NCBI GenBank assembly: GCA_917880885.1
Contig: OU862920.1
Coordinates: forward strand, 620,001-684,000
Source: Limnephilus marmoratus
Taxonomy: Eukaryota > Arthropoda > Insecta > Trichoptera > Limnephilidae
Length of the DNA stretch: 64,000 nucleotides
Reading direction: 5' to 3'
Shown here: positions 55,680 to 64,000 of the stretch, one piece after another
Position numbering within the stretch: the stretch's first letter is position 1
Layout: each line of letters starts with the position of its first letter
The notes under the pieces: generated by a model
What the model was told of the DNA's origin: nothing
Database searches by the model: none
What the model saw: only the letters and a program-made list of their open reading frames with translations
Position numbers and translations under genes: made by a program

Positions 55680-58600
55680 TCCCCTCTCCCTAGGTCAGAT
55701 TAACCTCCAGAGATCCCGGATGGCCACGCTGGAGGTGCTGAGGGTCATGTCTGACCTCAACATTGACATTTTGCTCATTCAGGAACAGTACACCTGGGAA
55801 GGTAAGACCCCAATTAATTTTCCGGGTGCGGTACTCGAAGTTGGCCGCTCTCCAGGGGCGGGAGTCCTGATCAACACCTCCTTGATCAGTCCCCTCCTTC
55901 TGGCTGGTTTTTCTGATGAGTACCAAACCTGTGTATGTATTAGATTTGGCGATACTGAGATCTTCTTGATCTCAGTTTACTTTAAATTTGGGAACCCGGT
56001 TGGACCCCACATCCTGAGTCTGACGCGCGCGCTCAACGCGCTTAAAGGCCGTAACATAGTTATCGGAGGTGACTTTAACGCACGCTCACCATTATGGTTC
56101 GATACTAGTGATCGTAGGACGGAACGTTCAGACGCCGTTGAGGACCTGATTGCCGCGCAAGGTCTTAGCATTATTAATGAACAGAGTTCTTTTTGTACCT
56201 TTTCGAACATACATGGTGAGAGCAACATTGATCTAACTCTTTGCTCTGGATCTGTTGCGACCAGGATTTCAAAGTGGACAGTCCATGAGTGCGCAATAAA
56301 TTCGGATCATAGGTTAATCACTTTTACGGTTGGTGTAAATAAAACTGAAGCTCCAAGATCCTCCTGGAACTTCAACACCACTAGGGCGAACTGGGATAAC
56401 TTTGGGGAAGCGCTACGAGATACGCTAAGGGATTTTCACCACGTAGCAGCTACTGATCCGGATAATTTGGGGAATTTTTTCAATAAGGCGGTTGTATCTG
56501 CTGCCAACTCGTCTTTGGGAAGATTAAACCCAAAGACTAGTATTAGGACGCCGTGGTGGTCACCTGAGCTGACTTCGCTGAAGGGGGCCTACAAGAGGGC
56601 CTACAGGGCGCTGGGGCTGTCCAGGAGTGGCGGCTGTACGGAGGAGGAGACGGTTGCACTTCAGGCGGGCCTCAGATCTGCCAGGTCGGCCTTCAAACGG
56701 GCTGTTCTCCTAGCGAAACGAGCTGCTTGGCATAATTGGGTTAAAAACGTGGGTAACGCCAACCCGTGGGAAATCCACAGTGCGATTGAAAAATCCGGGA
56801 AAGGTTCTGACCGATATTTGTCAACAGTAATTGGGATAACAGATGGGAGGAACGCTGAGACAGTGGATGTGGCCTCCACACTCGAAACACTATTGGGTGA
56901 GTTAGTTCCTGTAGAATCAGTAATTGGGGAAAGTGACCACCATAAACAGATAAGAAATCTGTCACGGCTGCCACCTAGAGTCCTCGCCCAAGAGGATAAC
57001 TTCATTAGAGTCACTAAGGCAGAAATTGATGTGATAATTAAGGGTTTGGGTCCTAAGAAGGCACCAGGGCATGACAGGCTCAATGGCGTAATAGCGAAGC
57101 AAGTTTGGGTCCACGCCAAGGAGGAGCTCTTCCAGGTGATGGACACGTGCTTGAGGAGGGGAGTTTTCCCCTCTGAGTGGAAGCGTGGCGTGCTCCGGAT
57201 TATACCTAAGGGGAACGATAAACCACTCACCGACATCAAGGCCTACCGGCCGATAACGCTGCTTCCCGTTTTAGGCAAGATCCTGGAGAAATTACTGAGG
57301 GAGCGGCTCCGTCAAACCTTGTCCCCGGCCAGTGACCTCCAGTTCGGTTTCGTCCCCGGGAAATCCACGGTGCACGCCCTGTCGTATGCGCTTGAATGGG
57401 TGAAGGCTTGCCCAAAGAGGTATGTAGTTGCAATATTCCTCGATATCACTGGTGCCTTCGATCACGCCTGGTGGGCAATGATACTTACAAAGGTGAAAAA
57501 CAGGCGGTGTTCCAACTTACTGTTCCAAGCCATCGATGACTACCTCTCTGATCGTACCATTACGATCAGTTTCGGTGAGTTTTGTATCCAGAGGGAAGCC
57601 GACATGGGATGCCCGCAGGGCTCCATCCTTGGACCCGACCTGTGGAACATCTCCTTTGACGACTCCTCCAGGTTACCCTTGCCTGAAGGATGTATCGCTG
57701 TCGACTACGCTGATGATAAGTTGTATCTGGTCGCTGGGGACAGCAGAAAGGAAGTGGAGAGTAAAGGCAGTGAAGGTTTGCAGATGTTCCTGGACTGGGG
57801 TGAAAGAAACAAGATGACCTTCGCTCCCCACAAGACCAAGGGCCTCCTGATGAAGGGCTCTCTTAGTAGAGCAAGAAATCCTACCATCAGAATGGGAGAT
57901 TCTAACATCCGCTTTTTTGAAACAGTGAAATATTTAGGAGTTACTCTAGATCGATCGTCCTCTTTTCTGGCTCACGTCAAAGAAGTATCCAGCAAGGCCC
58001 AGGCTCTCTTCTTGAAGCTGAGGAGACTCTCCACAGCTGAGTGGGGATTGCGTAATCCGGCTCTGCGAACACTATATAGGTGCGTGTACGTGACGCAAGT
58101 CTCGTATGCCGCCTCTGTGTGGGAGCACCGCCTGGACAATTCGCTGATTCTCTTAGCTCTCAGGCGAGGCCAACGAACCCCCTTGCTGGCACTCTCTGGT
58201 GCGTATAGAACCGTTGCTTCGGACGCTTTACCCGTTTTGGCTGGCATTTTGCCAATCGATCTGGAAATCAGGGAAGTGCTCACTAAGCAGAAATTAACCA
58301 GAGGAACCCCGGCCACTCACCTAGGCGTTGTTCTGACACCGGGCGGGTCGGGGACTCTCCCTGGGCTGCTTCGTCAAATGAGGGATCTGTCGCTCCAGGA
58401 GTGGCAGGTCCGTTGGGATAGAACGAATAAGGGAAGATGGACTTTCTCCTTCTTCCCATCAGTTAAAGTCAGAATGGAAGGGGTCTTTCTCAAGTTGGAC
58501 CACCACATCACCCAGCTTCTATCCGGCCACGGGGAATTCAGGGGGAGACTTCATGCCCTCTCCCTGTCCCCTCACCCCAACTGCGCCTGCGGGTGCACGA

Positions 58601-58797
58601 ACCAGTCGGCGGAGCACATTCTGTGGCAGTGTGAGATAATGACGGACGCAAGAGAGGAAATGCTCGATGGTTTGGACGTACCAATCAGACCAGTGTGGAA
58701 CACTGATCTGGTTTCGAACAAGACGAATTTCGAGTGCCTGAGGAACTTTACAAGGATCTGGGTTGAGAGATGGCCCGAGCTTAGAGTCGCTGATTAG
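55666..58797 (+). CDS. R1-clade LINE copy B, ORF2 (endonuclease and reverse transcriptase)
   Basis: Intact 1043-residue polyprotein of an R1-clade non-LTR retrotransposon. The N-terminal endonuclease (residues about 1-225) shows LGQINLQRSRMATL, LLIQEQYTW, VIGGDFNARSPLW, the TFSNIHGESNIDLTL block and the terminal SDHRLITF. RT (about 450-760) has APGHDRLNGVIA, YRPITLLPVLGK, FGFVPGKST, FLDITGAFDHAWW (motif A, about residue 593), MGCPQGSILGPDLW (motif B) and DYADDKLYLV (YADD from residue 681). The C terminus has a CCHC motif CACGCTNQSAEHILWQC. Length and motif set match full-length R1 elements and no stop or frameshift is visible, so this copy may still be mobile. Neither flank shows 28S rDNA or TTAGG telomeric repeat. 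Confidence 0.94.
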   Translation: MARPNPLSLGQINLQRSRMATLEVLRVMSDLNIDILLIQEQYTWEGKTPINFPGAVLEVGRSPGAGVLINTSLISPLLLAGFSDEYQTCVCIRFGDTEIFLISVYFKFGNPVGPHILSLTRALNALKGRNIVIGGDFNARSPLWFDTSDRRTERSDAVEDLIAAQGLSIINEQSSFCTFSNIHGESNIDLTLCSGSVATRISKWTVHECAINSDHRLITFTVGVNKTEAPRSSWNFNTTRANWDNFGEALRDTLRDFHHVAATDPDNLGNFFNKAVVSAANSSLGRLNPKTSIRTPWWSPELTSLKGAYKRAYRALGLSRSGGCTEEETVALQAGLRSARSAFKRAVLLAKRAAWHNWVKNVGNANPWEIHSAIEKSGKGSDRYLSTVIGITDGRNAETVDVASTLETLLGELVPVESVIGESDHHKQIRNLSRLPPRVLAQEDNFIRVTKAEIDVIIKGLGPKKAPGHDRLNGVIAKQVWVHAKEELFQVMDTCLRRGVFPSEWKRGVLRIIPKGNDKPLTDIKAYRPITLLPVLGKILEKLLRERLRQTLSPASDLQFGFVPGKSTVHALSYALEWVKACPKRYVVAIFLDITGAFDHAWWAMILTKVKNRRCSNLLFQAIDDYLSDRTITISFGEFCIQREADMGCPQGSILGPDLWNISFDDSSRLPLPEGCIAVDYADDKLYLVAGDSRKEVESKGSEGLQMFLDWGERNKMTFAPHKTKGLLMKGSLSRARNPTIRMGDSNIRFFETVKYLGVTLDRSSSFLAHVKEVSSKAQALFLKLRRLSTAEWGLRNPALRTLYRCVYVTQVSYAASVWEHRLDNSLILLALRRGQRTPLLALSGAYRTVASDALPVLAGILPIDLEIREVLTKQKLTRGTPATHLGVVLTPGGSGTLPGLLRQMRDLSLQEWQVRWDRTNKGRWTFSFFPSVKVRMEGVFLKLDHHITQLLSGHGEFRGRLHALSLSPHPNCACGCTNQSAEHILWQCEIMTDAREEMLDGLDVPIRPVWNTDLVSNKTNFECLRNFTRIWVERWPELRVAD

Positions 58798-59817
58798 TAG
58801 ATTTTGACACCAGGTGTACTTGTTCCTGACTTACCACTGACTTTTCTTGCTTCTATTCTTTTACAAACTCTGCCCAGGATGTACAGTTTTATTTATTTAT
58901 TTTTTTCATTTTTATGTTTATTGTTTGCATTTATATTTTATGTTTTTTATGCTTTTACATTTTATGTTTATTTTTTTCTGGATTACACAGGCCCTGCGTT
59001 GTTCAACGCTCATGTTTATTTTATGTTTTCTTTACTTTACATGCTTATGATTTATTTTTCGTTATTTGGTGCAATTAAACGCCTAGCGATGACTCCCACA
59101 CGCTCTTGTTTATTTATTTTTTTTAATGTTTTGCGGTTTTCTACGCTTATACATATACATTTCTTTTTAGTTATGCTGTACTATGAGAACTGAACTCCGT
59201 TGTTCGTTTTTGTACCGTCCTTCTCCCCATATAAGGGGTTGGACCCTGGACCGTGTCCCCGCCTACGTACCATGGCCGGTCATCTAGAACTGGTGGAGCT
59301 GCACCTGTTTGCCGCGCCACACCCCGTGACATGAAGAGGCTGGGGAGAAGGCTGAACGACATCCGAAAGCTGTCCGTCCCGCCTCCGGCGACCCGACGCT
59401 TCTCTCCCTAGGGTCTTCTTCATGTTTTCCACTTACTGTCGTCTAGGCACCACCGGCTAGCTGGCTTAAGGACGACGCTGCCGGTTGTGGGGAGGCCGGA
59501 CAATCAGCCTCCTTCACTGTCTCGGGGACTGCCGGCAGCCAGGTTGCGGTGACACCGGTTCTTATCTGTATATATGTTATTTTACTTGTTTCCTTCTTTT
59601 TAACGTACAGTGCTCGGTGCCGCCCGCCGGATTATGTATGGTCATGTCTCCCGCTGTCATGAGCTAATTACTCATGACGGCTGCTGTCATTTTGATTACT
59701 TTATTTTTTTGTTGATGTTACTAACAACTTGTTCGACTGTCCATGAGGCTCACTGCTTTTGCATTGACACCTCCATGGGCTTTAGAATTGTAGAGATTGA
59801 CCATTACAGTACAGTCC
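58798..59817 (+). other. 3' UTR of R1 copy B
   Basis: About 1 kb follows the ORF2 stop with T-rich stretches (58880-59180) and GC-rich later sequence; no poly(A) tail or other gene is seen before the LTR that starts near 59818. Whether all of it belongs to the LINE is unclear. Confidence 0.5.
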
Positions 59818-60160
59818 TGTAGGCGCGCCCGCATACCGCCACCTAACACAGTATGAGGGGACATTGAAGGTCTAGATTCGTTACATTAAAAGTAGAGCCA
59901 TTTATTCAAAAAAATTAGATTCTTGCGAGAACTCCGAAGGGGCGACCATAAGTTGCCTATACCGGGGTGGGACAGTGGTGGGTACTTCAATATCCACGAT
60001 TAACCTTGACCCAGTGCGTAAATTCGTTTGTAGTATTTATCACCGTTACGTGACGTGTTACAATTGTTTATGTGATTGTAATTATTGTGTGGACTCATTA
60101 AAGGCTATTATTACACGCAAACTCGTTTCCTTCTTCAGCCACGACACCTGAGTACCCACA
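59818..60160 (+). repeat. 5' LTR of a CsRn1-type Ty3/gypsy element (inferred)
   Basis: Begins TGTAGGCGCGCCCGC and ends ACCCACA directly before a primer-binding site. An ATTAAA at 60097-60102 could be the polyadenylation signal. The partner LTR is outside the window, so the left edge rests on the TG...CA rule only. Confidence 0.6.
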
Positions 60161-60161
60161 T

Positions 60162-60177
60162 TGGTGACACCGACGTT
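60162..60177 (+). promoter_or_regulatory. Primer-binding site, tRNA-Trp type
   Basis: TGGTGACACCGACGTT matches the complement of the tRNA-Trp 3' end (TGGTGACCCCGACGTG) at nearly all positions. A tRNA-Trp primer is typical of the CsRn1 group of Ty3/gypsy elements. Confidence 0.75.
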
Positions 60178-60306
60178 CACATTAGTGACCTTCGAAGTGC
60201 ACGGACAATTCGACAGTGAGCACGACGCGTGCAAGTACGTCTACCGCGGGCACGTCGGGCACGAAATAAACTCTTCGGTGATAAATTTCGCACACCAATC
60301 ATCATC

Positions 60307-61194
60307 ATGTCTCTTGCGAGCGGAACATCTGAGGACAGCCAGCAACCAATAACCAGCAACAAGCAACCAACGACAAGTAACCAGCAACCCAACATCAGGA
60401 ATCCACCGCCTGAGGTCAACCGAGTGGCAGTACGCATTCCGCCTTTTTGCCCTGATGACCCAGAATTATGGTTCGCTATGGTGGAACGCAGCTTCGAGGC
60501 AGCAGGAGTGACCGTGGATGCCACAAAATTTGGTTTCATTCTCGGAGCCTTGGATCCCGCCCACGCCCAAGAAGTCCGGGACATCATTGTGAAGCCCCCT
60601 GCGGTCGGTGCATATGCACTATTAAAATACGAATTAACCAGACGCCTCAGCTCCACGCAGGAGCAGAAGACAAGGAGACTTCTGGAACATGAAGAGATCG
60701 GAGACCGTAAGCCCTCCCAATTCTTGAGACACCTGCGCACCCTCGCTGGCAGCGCTGTGCCCGATGAGGTTTTGAGAACCCTATGGATGGGTCGTCTTCC
60801 TAGAAGTATGCAGGTGGTCCTGGCTACGCAGCAGGATACTCCGCTTGACAAGGTGGCCAGCCTGGCAGACGCCATAGCAGACTACGCTGGTAAATCGGCA
60901 GTTAACTCAGTGGCTGTTCCATCGTCCGAAGACTCATTGGTTACACAGATGGAGCGGTTAATGCAGCCTCTCCAACAAGAGCTCGCTACCTTGAGGCGTG
61001 AAGTTTCGACACTACGCTCTGGCCAGCGTAGGAGGAGCGCCACACCGCATCGTTGGAACAATCGTTCCCGCCGTCGGTCCAGAGGTCGTCAGCCCGAGGG
61101 CACATGCTGGTACCACTGGAAGTATGGGACGAAGGCAAGCAAGTGCACCAAACCCTGCAACTTCCAACAGGAAAACGCGCGGGGCCCAAACTGA
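60307..61194 (+). CDS. gag: Gag of the CsRn1-type element
   Basis: Intact 295-residue capsid-nucleocapsid precursor. I chose the ATG at 60307; the frame is open further upstream, but that part lies just after the primer site. After a Q/N/T-rich N terminus, [18 protein letters not shown] and FGFILGALD belong to the capsid fold common in arthropod gypsy gags, with [19 protein letters not shown] further on. The C terminus has a basic RRR stretch and [18 protein letters not shown], a C-x2-H-x9-C-x3-C zinc motif characteristic of CsRn1 instead of the usual CCHC. The stop overlaps the pol ATG in TGATG. Confidence 0.9.
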   Translation: MSLASGTSEDSQQPITSNKQPTTSNQQPNIRNPPPEVNRVAVRIPPFCPDDPELWFAMVERSFEAAGVTVDATKFGFILGALDPAHAQEVRDIIVKPPAVGAYALLKYELTRRLSSTQEQKTRRLLEHEEIGDRKPSQFLRHLRTLAGSAVPDEVLRTLWMGRLPRSMQVVLATQQDTPLDKVASLADAIADYAGKSAVNSVAVPSSEDSLVTQMERLMQPLQQELATLRREVSTLRSGQRRRSATPHRWNNRSRRRSRGRQPEGTCWYHWKYGTKASKCTKPCNFQQENARGPN

Positions 61195-64000
61195 TGGCGA
61201 CCAGCGCCAGCCCCAACCAAGTCAGTCGCCTTTTTGTTACCGACAGGGTAACCCGTACCCAATTTCTTATAGACACCGGCGCAGATCTCTGTGTGTTCCC
61301 ACGACGCCTTGTCCAGGGACGCCCCACTAAAGCGACATACGAACTGGCAGCAGCAAATGGCAGCACAATCGCTACTTATGGCAGCCTAACGCTCAACCTG
61401 GATCTGGGATTGCGACGCGACTTTACTTGGAGCTTCGTCATTGCAGACGTCTCCAGGCCAATCATCGGGGCAGACTTTCTCGCCAAGTACGAGCTACTGG
61501 TGGACGTCCGAAATAAACGGCTGCTGGACCAGGTGACGAATTTGACCATCACGGGAAAACGAAGCGACAACAAGATCGCTTCCATTAAGACGGTCACAGG
61601 AACGTTCCCGTATCATAAGCTTCTTCAACAGTTTCCTGACATCACTCGCCCTGACGGTGCCAGGAGGGAAGTTCGTCACGCAACACTGCACCATATTAAC
61701 ACCACGCCAGGACCTCCAACAGTCGAACGCCCACGACGCCTTGCTCCTGACAAGTTAAAACGCGCCAAGAAGGAGTTCGAGGCCATGGTCCGTCTCGGAA
61801 TCGCTCGACCTTCCGAGAGCTCTTGGGCATCTCCCTTGCACATGGTACCCAAGAAGGATGACCAGTGGAGACCATGTGGCGATTATAGAAGACTGAACGC
61901 CAGAACTATTCCGGACAGATACCCCGTTCGCCACATCCAAGATTTTGCACAGGCATTGAGCGGCACCAAGATCTTCTCAACGATTGATTTGGTGCGGGCA
62001 TATAATCAAATCCCTGTGGCTCCCGAGGACATTCCGAAAACAGCAATCACTACGCCATTCGGACTCTTCGAATTTCCGGTGATGTCTTTCGGCCTCCGCA
62101 ACGCAGCCCAGACCTTTCAACGCTTCATGGACGAGGTTACCAGAGGCTTAGATTTCTGTTACGCCTACATAGACGACATCCTTATTGCCTCAACGTCAGA
62201 GGAAGAGCACCTTGCCCACCTCAAGATATTATTTCAGCGCCTACAGGAATATGGTGTTGTCATCAACGCCGCCAAATGCCATTTCGGCCTGACTAAGGTC
62301 AAATTCCTAGGATACCTGGTGTCTGACGCTGGCACTTCACCCCTCCCAGATAAAGTGGAGGCCATCAACAACTACAGCCAACCAGCTTCCATCAAGGATC
62401 TCCGCCGTTTCCTGGGAGCTATAAATTTTTATAGGAGATTCATCCCCAACGCCGCGAGGACACAAGCTCCACTCAATGATCTCCTAAAAGGGAACCAAAA
62501 AGGCAAACAACTCGTGTCTTGGACTGCCGAAACAGTAGAAGCTTTCAGCAAGTGCAAGGAAGCTCTGGCCCAGGCAACCCTGCTCGTTCACCCGAAGTGC
62601 GACGCCCCACTCTCTATCGTCAGCGACGCGTCTGATACTACAGCCGGTGCCGCACTCCACCAATTCGTCGCAGGTCACTGGGAGCCTCTAGCATTCTTTT
62701 CGAAGAAGTTTTCGGCAGCTGAAAAGAAATATGGCGCATACGACAGAGAACTACTAGCCATCTATCTCGCTGTGAAATACTTTCGCCATATGGTGGAAGG
62801 CAGGTCGTTCACCATATTTACAGACCATAAGCCTATCACGTTCGCCTTCCAACAAAAAGCAGACAAATGCTCACCAAGGCAATTCCGCCATCTGGACTAT
62901 ATCAGCCAGTTCACAACTGACATCCGACACGTCTCCGGAAAAGACAACATCGTCGCGGATGCTCTCTCCAGGGTCGAGACGATAGACACTCCTCTGGACT
63001 ACGCAGCGCTGGCAGCTGACCAGATGTGCGACCCTGAACTGGAACAACACTTGCGGGGAAGTTCTAGCCTACAACTTAAAAAGATTAATATTCCGGGTAC
63101 TGACGCGCATCTCTACTGTGACGTCTCAACTACCATAGCCAGACCCTTCGTCACGAAGAAGTTCAGACCTGCGGCATTCAATGCGGTCCATCAGCTGGCT
63201 CACCCAGGAATTAAGGCCACGGTTAAGCTCATAACTCAACGTTATGTCTGGCCGGCCATTAAAGCTGAGACTATTAAGCTCGCACGCAATTGCCTTCAAT
63301 GCCAACGAAGCAAGATTACACGGCACGTGTCAGCACCCCTGGGAGCCTTTCCCAGACCCTCCGCTAGATTCGAGCACGTCCACATCGACATAATCGTCAT
63401 GCCTTCTTCAGAAGGATGCCGATACTGTCTCACGTGCGTAGACAGATTCACGAGATGGCCAGAGGCATTCCCGATCCCAGACCAAGAGGCTGAAACAGTG
63501 GCGCGTGCTTTCTACAAGGGCTGGATAACAAGATTCGGCACTCCACTCCGCATTACTACGGACCAAGGGAGACAATTTGAGTCGAGGCTGTTCAGGCAGT
63601 TGAATCTCCTGGCAGGCACGACGCAAATCCATACAACTGCATACCACCCCGCAGCAAATGGCATGGTGGAACGATTTCATCGTCAACTGAAGGCAGCGAT
63701 CAAGTGCCATCAGAATAACCGTTGGACGGAAACACTTCCCACCGTTCTCATGGGAATCAGAGCAGCTTGGAGAGATGATCTCGCTACAACCTCAGCCGAG
63801 CTAGTATACGGCGAACCGCTCCGATTACCCGGCGAATTCCTATGTAAAGCACGACCTAATGTCAACGACGATACTGAAAGTTTCCTCAAGGAACTACGGA
63901 AACATTTCAACGAGCTGAGACCAGTTGAAGGTACCCGCCATGGTGATGGACATCATTTCGTCTTCCAAAATCTTCCCACAGCTTCTCACGTCTTTCTGAG
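61194..64000 (+). CDS. pol: Pol of the CsRn1-type element, runs off the window
   Basis: The frame is open from the ATG at 61194 to the window end (935 codons seen, 3' end missing). Protease: [13 protein letters not shown] (residue about 27) and [51 protein letters not shown] and [11 protein letters not shown] (YIDD near residue 325). RNase [36 protein letters not shown] and DALSRVE. Integrase: H-x3-H...C-x2-C zinc region (about 63190-63305), then [16 protein letters not shown] and [10 protein letters not shown] forming the D-D-E triad. It lies in the -1 frame relative to gag with a one-base TGATG stop/start overlap. No lesion is visible. Confidence 0.94.
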   Translation, partial: MATSASPNQVSRLFVTDRVTRTQFLIDTGADLCVFPRRLVQGRPTKATYELAAANGSTIATYGSLTLNLDLGLRRDFTWSFVIADVSRPIIGADFLAKYELLVDVRNKRLLDQVTNLTITGKRSDNKIASIKTVTGTFPYHKLLQQFPDITRPDGARREVRHATLHHINTTPGPPTVERPRRLAPDKLKRAKKEFEAMVRLGIARPSESSWASPLHMVPKKDDQWRPCGDYRRLNARTIPDRYPVRHIQDFAQALSGTKIFSTIDLVRAYNQIPVAPEDIPKTAITTPFGLFEFPVMSFGLRNAAQTFQRFMDEVTRGLDFCYAYIDDILIASTSEEEHLAHLKILFQRLQEYGVVINAAKCHFGLTKVKFLGYLVSDAGTSPLPDKVEAINNYSQPASIKDLRRFLGAINFYRRFIPNAARTQAPLNDLLKGNQKGKQLVSWTAETVEAFSKCKEALAQATLLVHPKCDAPLSIVSDASDTTAGAALHQFVAGHWEPLAFFSKKFSAAEKKYGAYDRELLAIYLAVKYFRHMVEGRSFTIFTDHKPITFAFQQKADKCSPRQFRHLDYISQFTTDIRHVSGKDNIVADALSRVETIDTPLDYAALAADQMCDPELEQHLRGSSSLQLKKINIPGTDAHLYCDVSTTIARPFVTKKFRPAAFNAVHQLAHPGIKATVKLITQRYVWPAIKAETIKLARNCLQCQRSKITRHVSAPLGAFPRPSARFEHVHIDIIVMPSSEGCRYCLTCVDRFTRWPEAFPIPDQEAETVARAFYKGWITRFGTPLRITTDQGRQFESRLFRQLNLLAGTTQIHTTAYHPAANGMVERFHRQLKAAIKCHQNNRWTETLPTVLMGIRAAWRDDLATTSAELVYGEPLRLPGEFLCKARPNVNDDTESFLKELRKHFNELRPVEGTRHGDGHHFVFQNLPTASHVFL

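Noticed and set aside
58804..59193. 129-codon hydrophobic frame after R1 copy B ORF2
   Set aside because: Product of a T-rich 3' UTR with no conserved features.

Overview
The window looks like an AT-rich, repeat-dense intergenic or intronic stretch of an insect (arthropod) nuclear genome. The evidence is the transposon content: R1-clade, R4/Dong-like and CR1-like LINEs, two Ty3/gypsy elements (one with a tRNA-Trp type primer site), Penelope-like elements (PLEs), hAT and TTAA-target inverted-repeat elements, tRNA-derived SINE heads and a TATA plus TCAGT-type initiator. I cannot name the species or order. The only host gene piece I recognise is one minus-strand exon (24574-24773) coding the thrombospondin type-1 repeat of a CCN-family matricellular protein.

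Layout. 1-1740: dispersed repeat and a 128-bp tandem array. 1739-22920: one CR1-like LINE split in three by two later insertions, a 6.5-kb element with long terminal inverted repeats (2897-9381, itself carrying an R4-like LINE and a decayed minus-strand gene with PIN-like and CXC domains) and an 11.7-kb Ty3/gypsy element (9410-21070, 754-bp LTRs, AATG target duplication). 22921-31235: CCN exon, SINE head, an 815-bp hAT MITE with perfect 8-bp target duplication, and two decayed CR1-like LINE fragments. 31236-33023: 86-bp satellite, about 21 copies, with higher-order structure. 34364-44538: a decayed hAT-like frame holding a TTAA-flanked element that was invaded by a PLE with 969-bp mirror-image arms, then a PLE-terminus palindrome, a foldback MITE and another LINE fragment. 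44539-49444: mostly unrecognised sequence with a 196-bp tandem repeat and PLE scraps. 49445-59817: two R1-clade LINEs head to tail, the first broken and truncated, the second with both ORFs intact. 59818-64000: 5' LTR, gag and most of pol of a CsRn1-type Ty3/gypsy element, open to the window edge.

The elements do not form a pathway; the window is a record of nested insertion. The elements with intact coding sequence are the R1 copy (54180-58797) and the CsRn1-type copy (60307 to the edge). The gypsy element at 9410 has nearly identical LTRs but several breaks in pol. Less ordinary points are the minus-strand PIN/CXC gene in the long-TIR element, the canonical A-AAA-AAC slippery site just before the gag stop, the mirror-image PLE lacking the expected motif-A aspartate, hammerhead-like motifs at PLE ends, and a TATA/initiator pair upstream of the intact R1 element.
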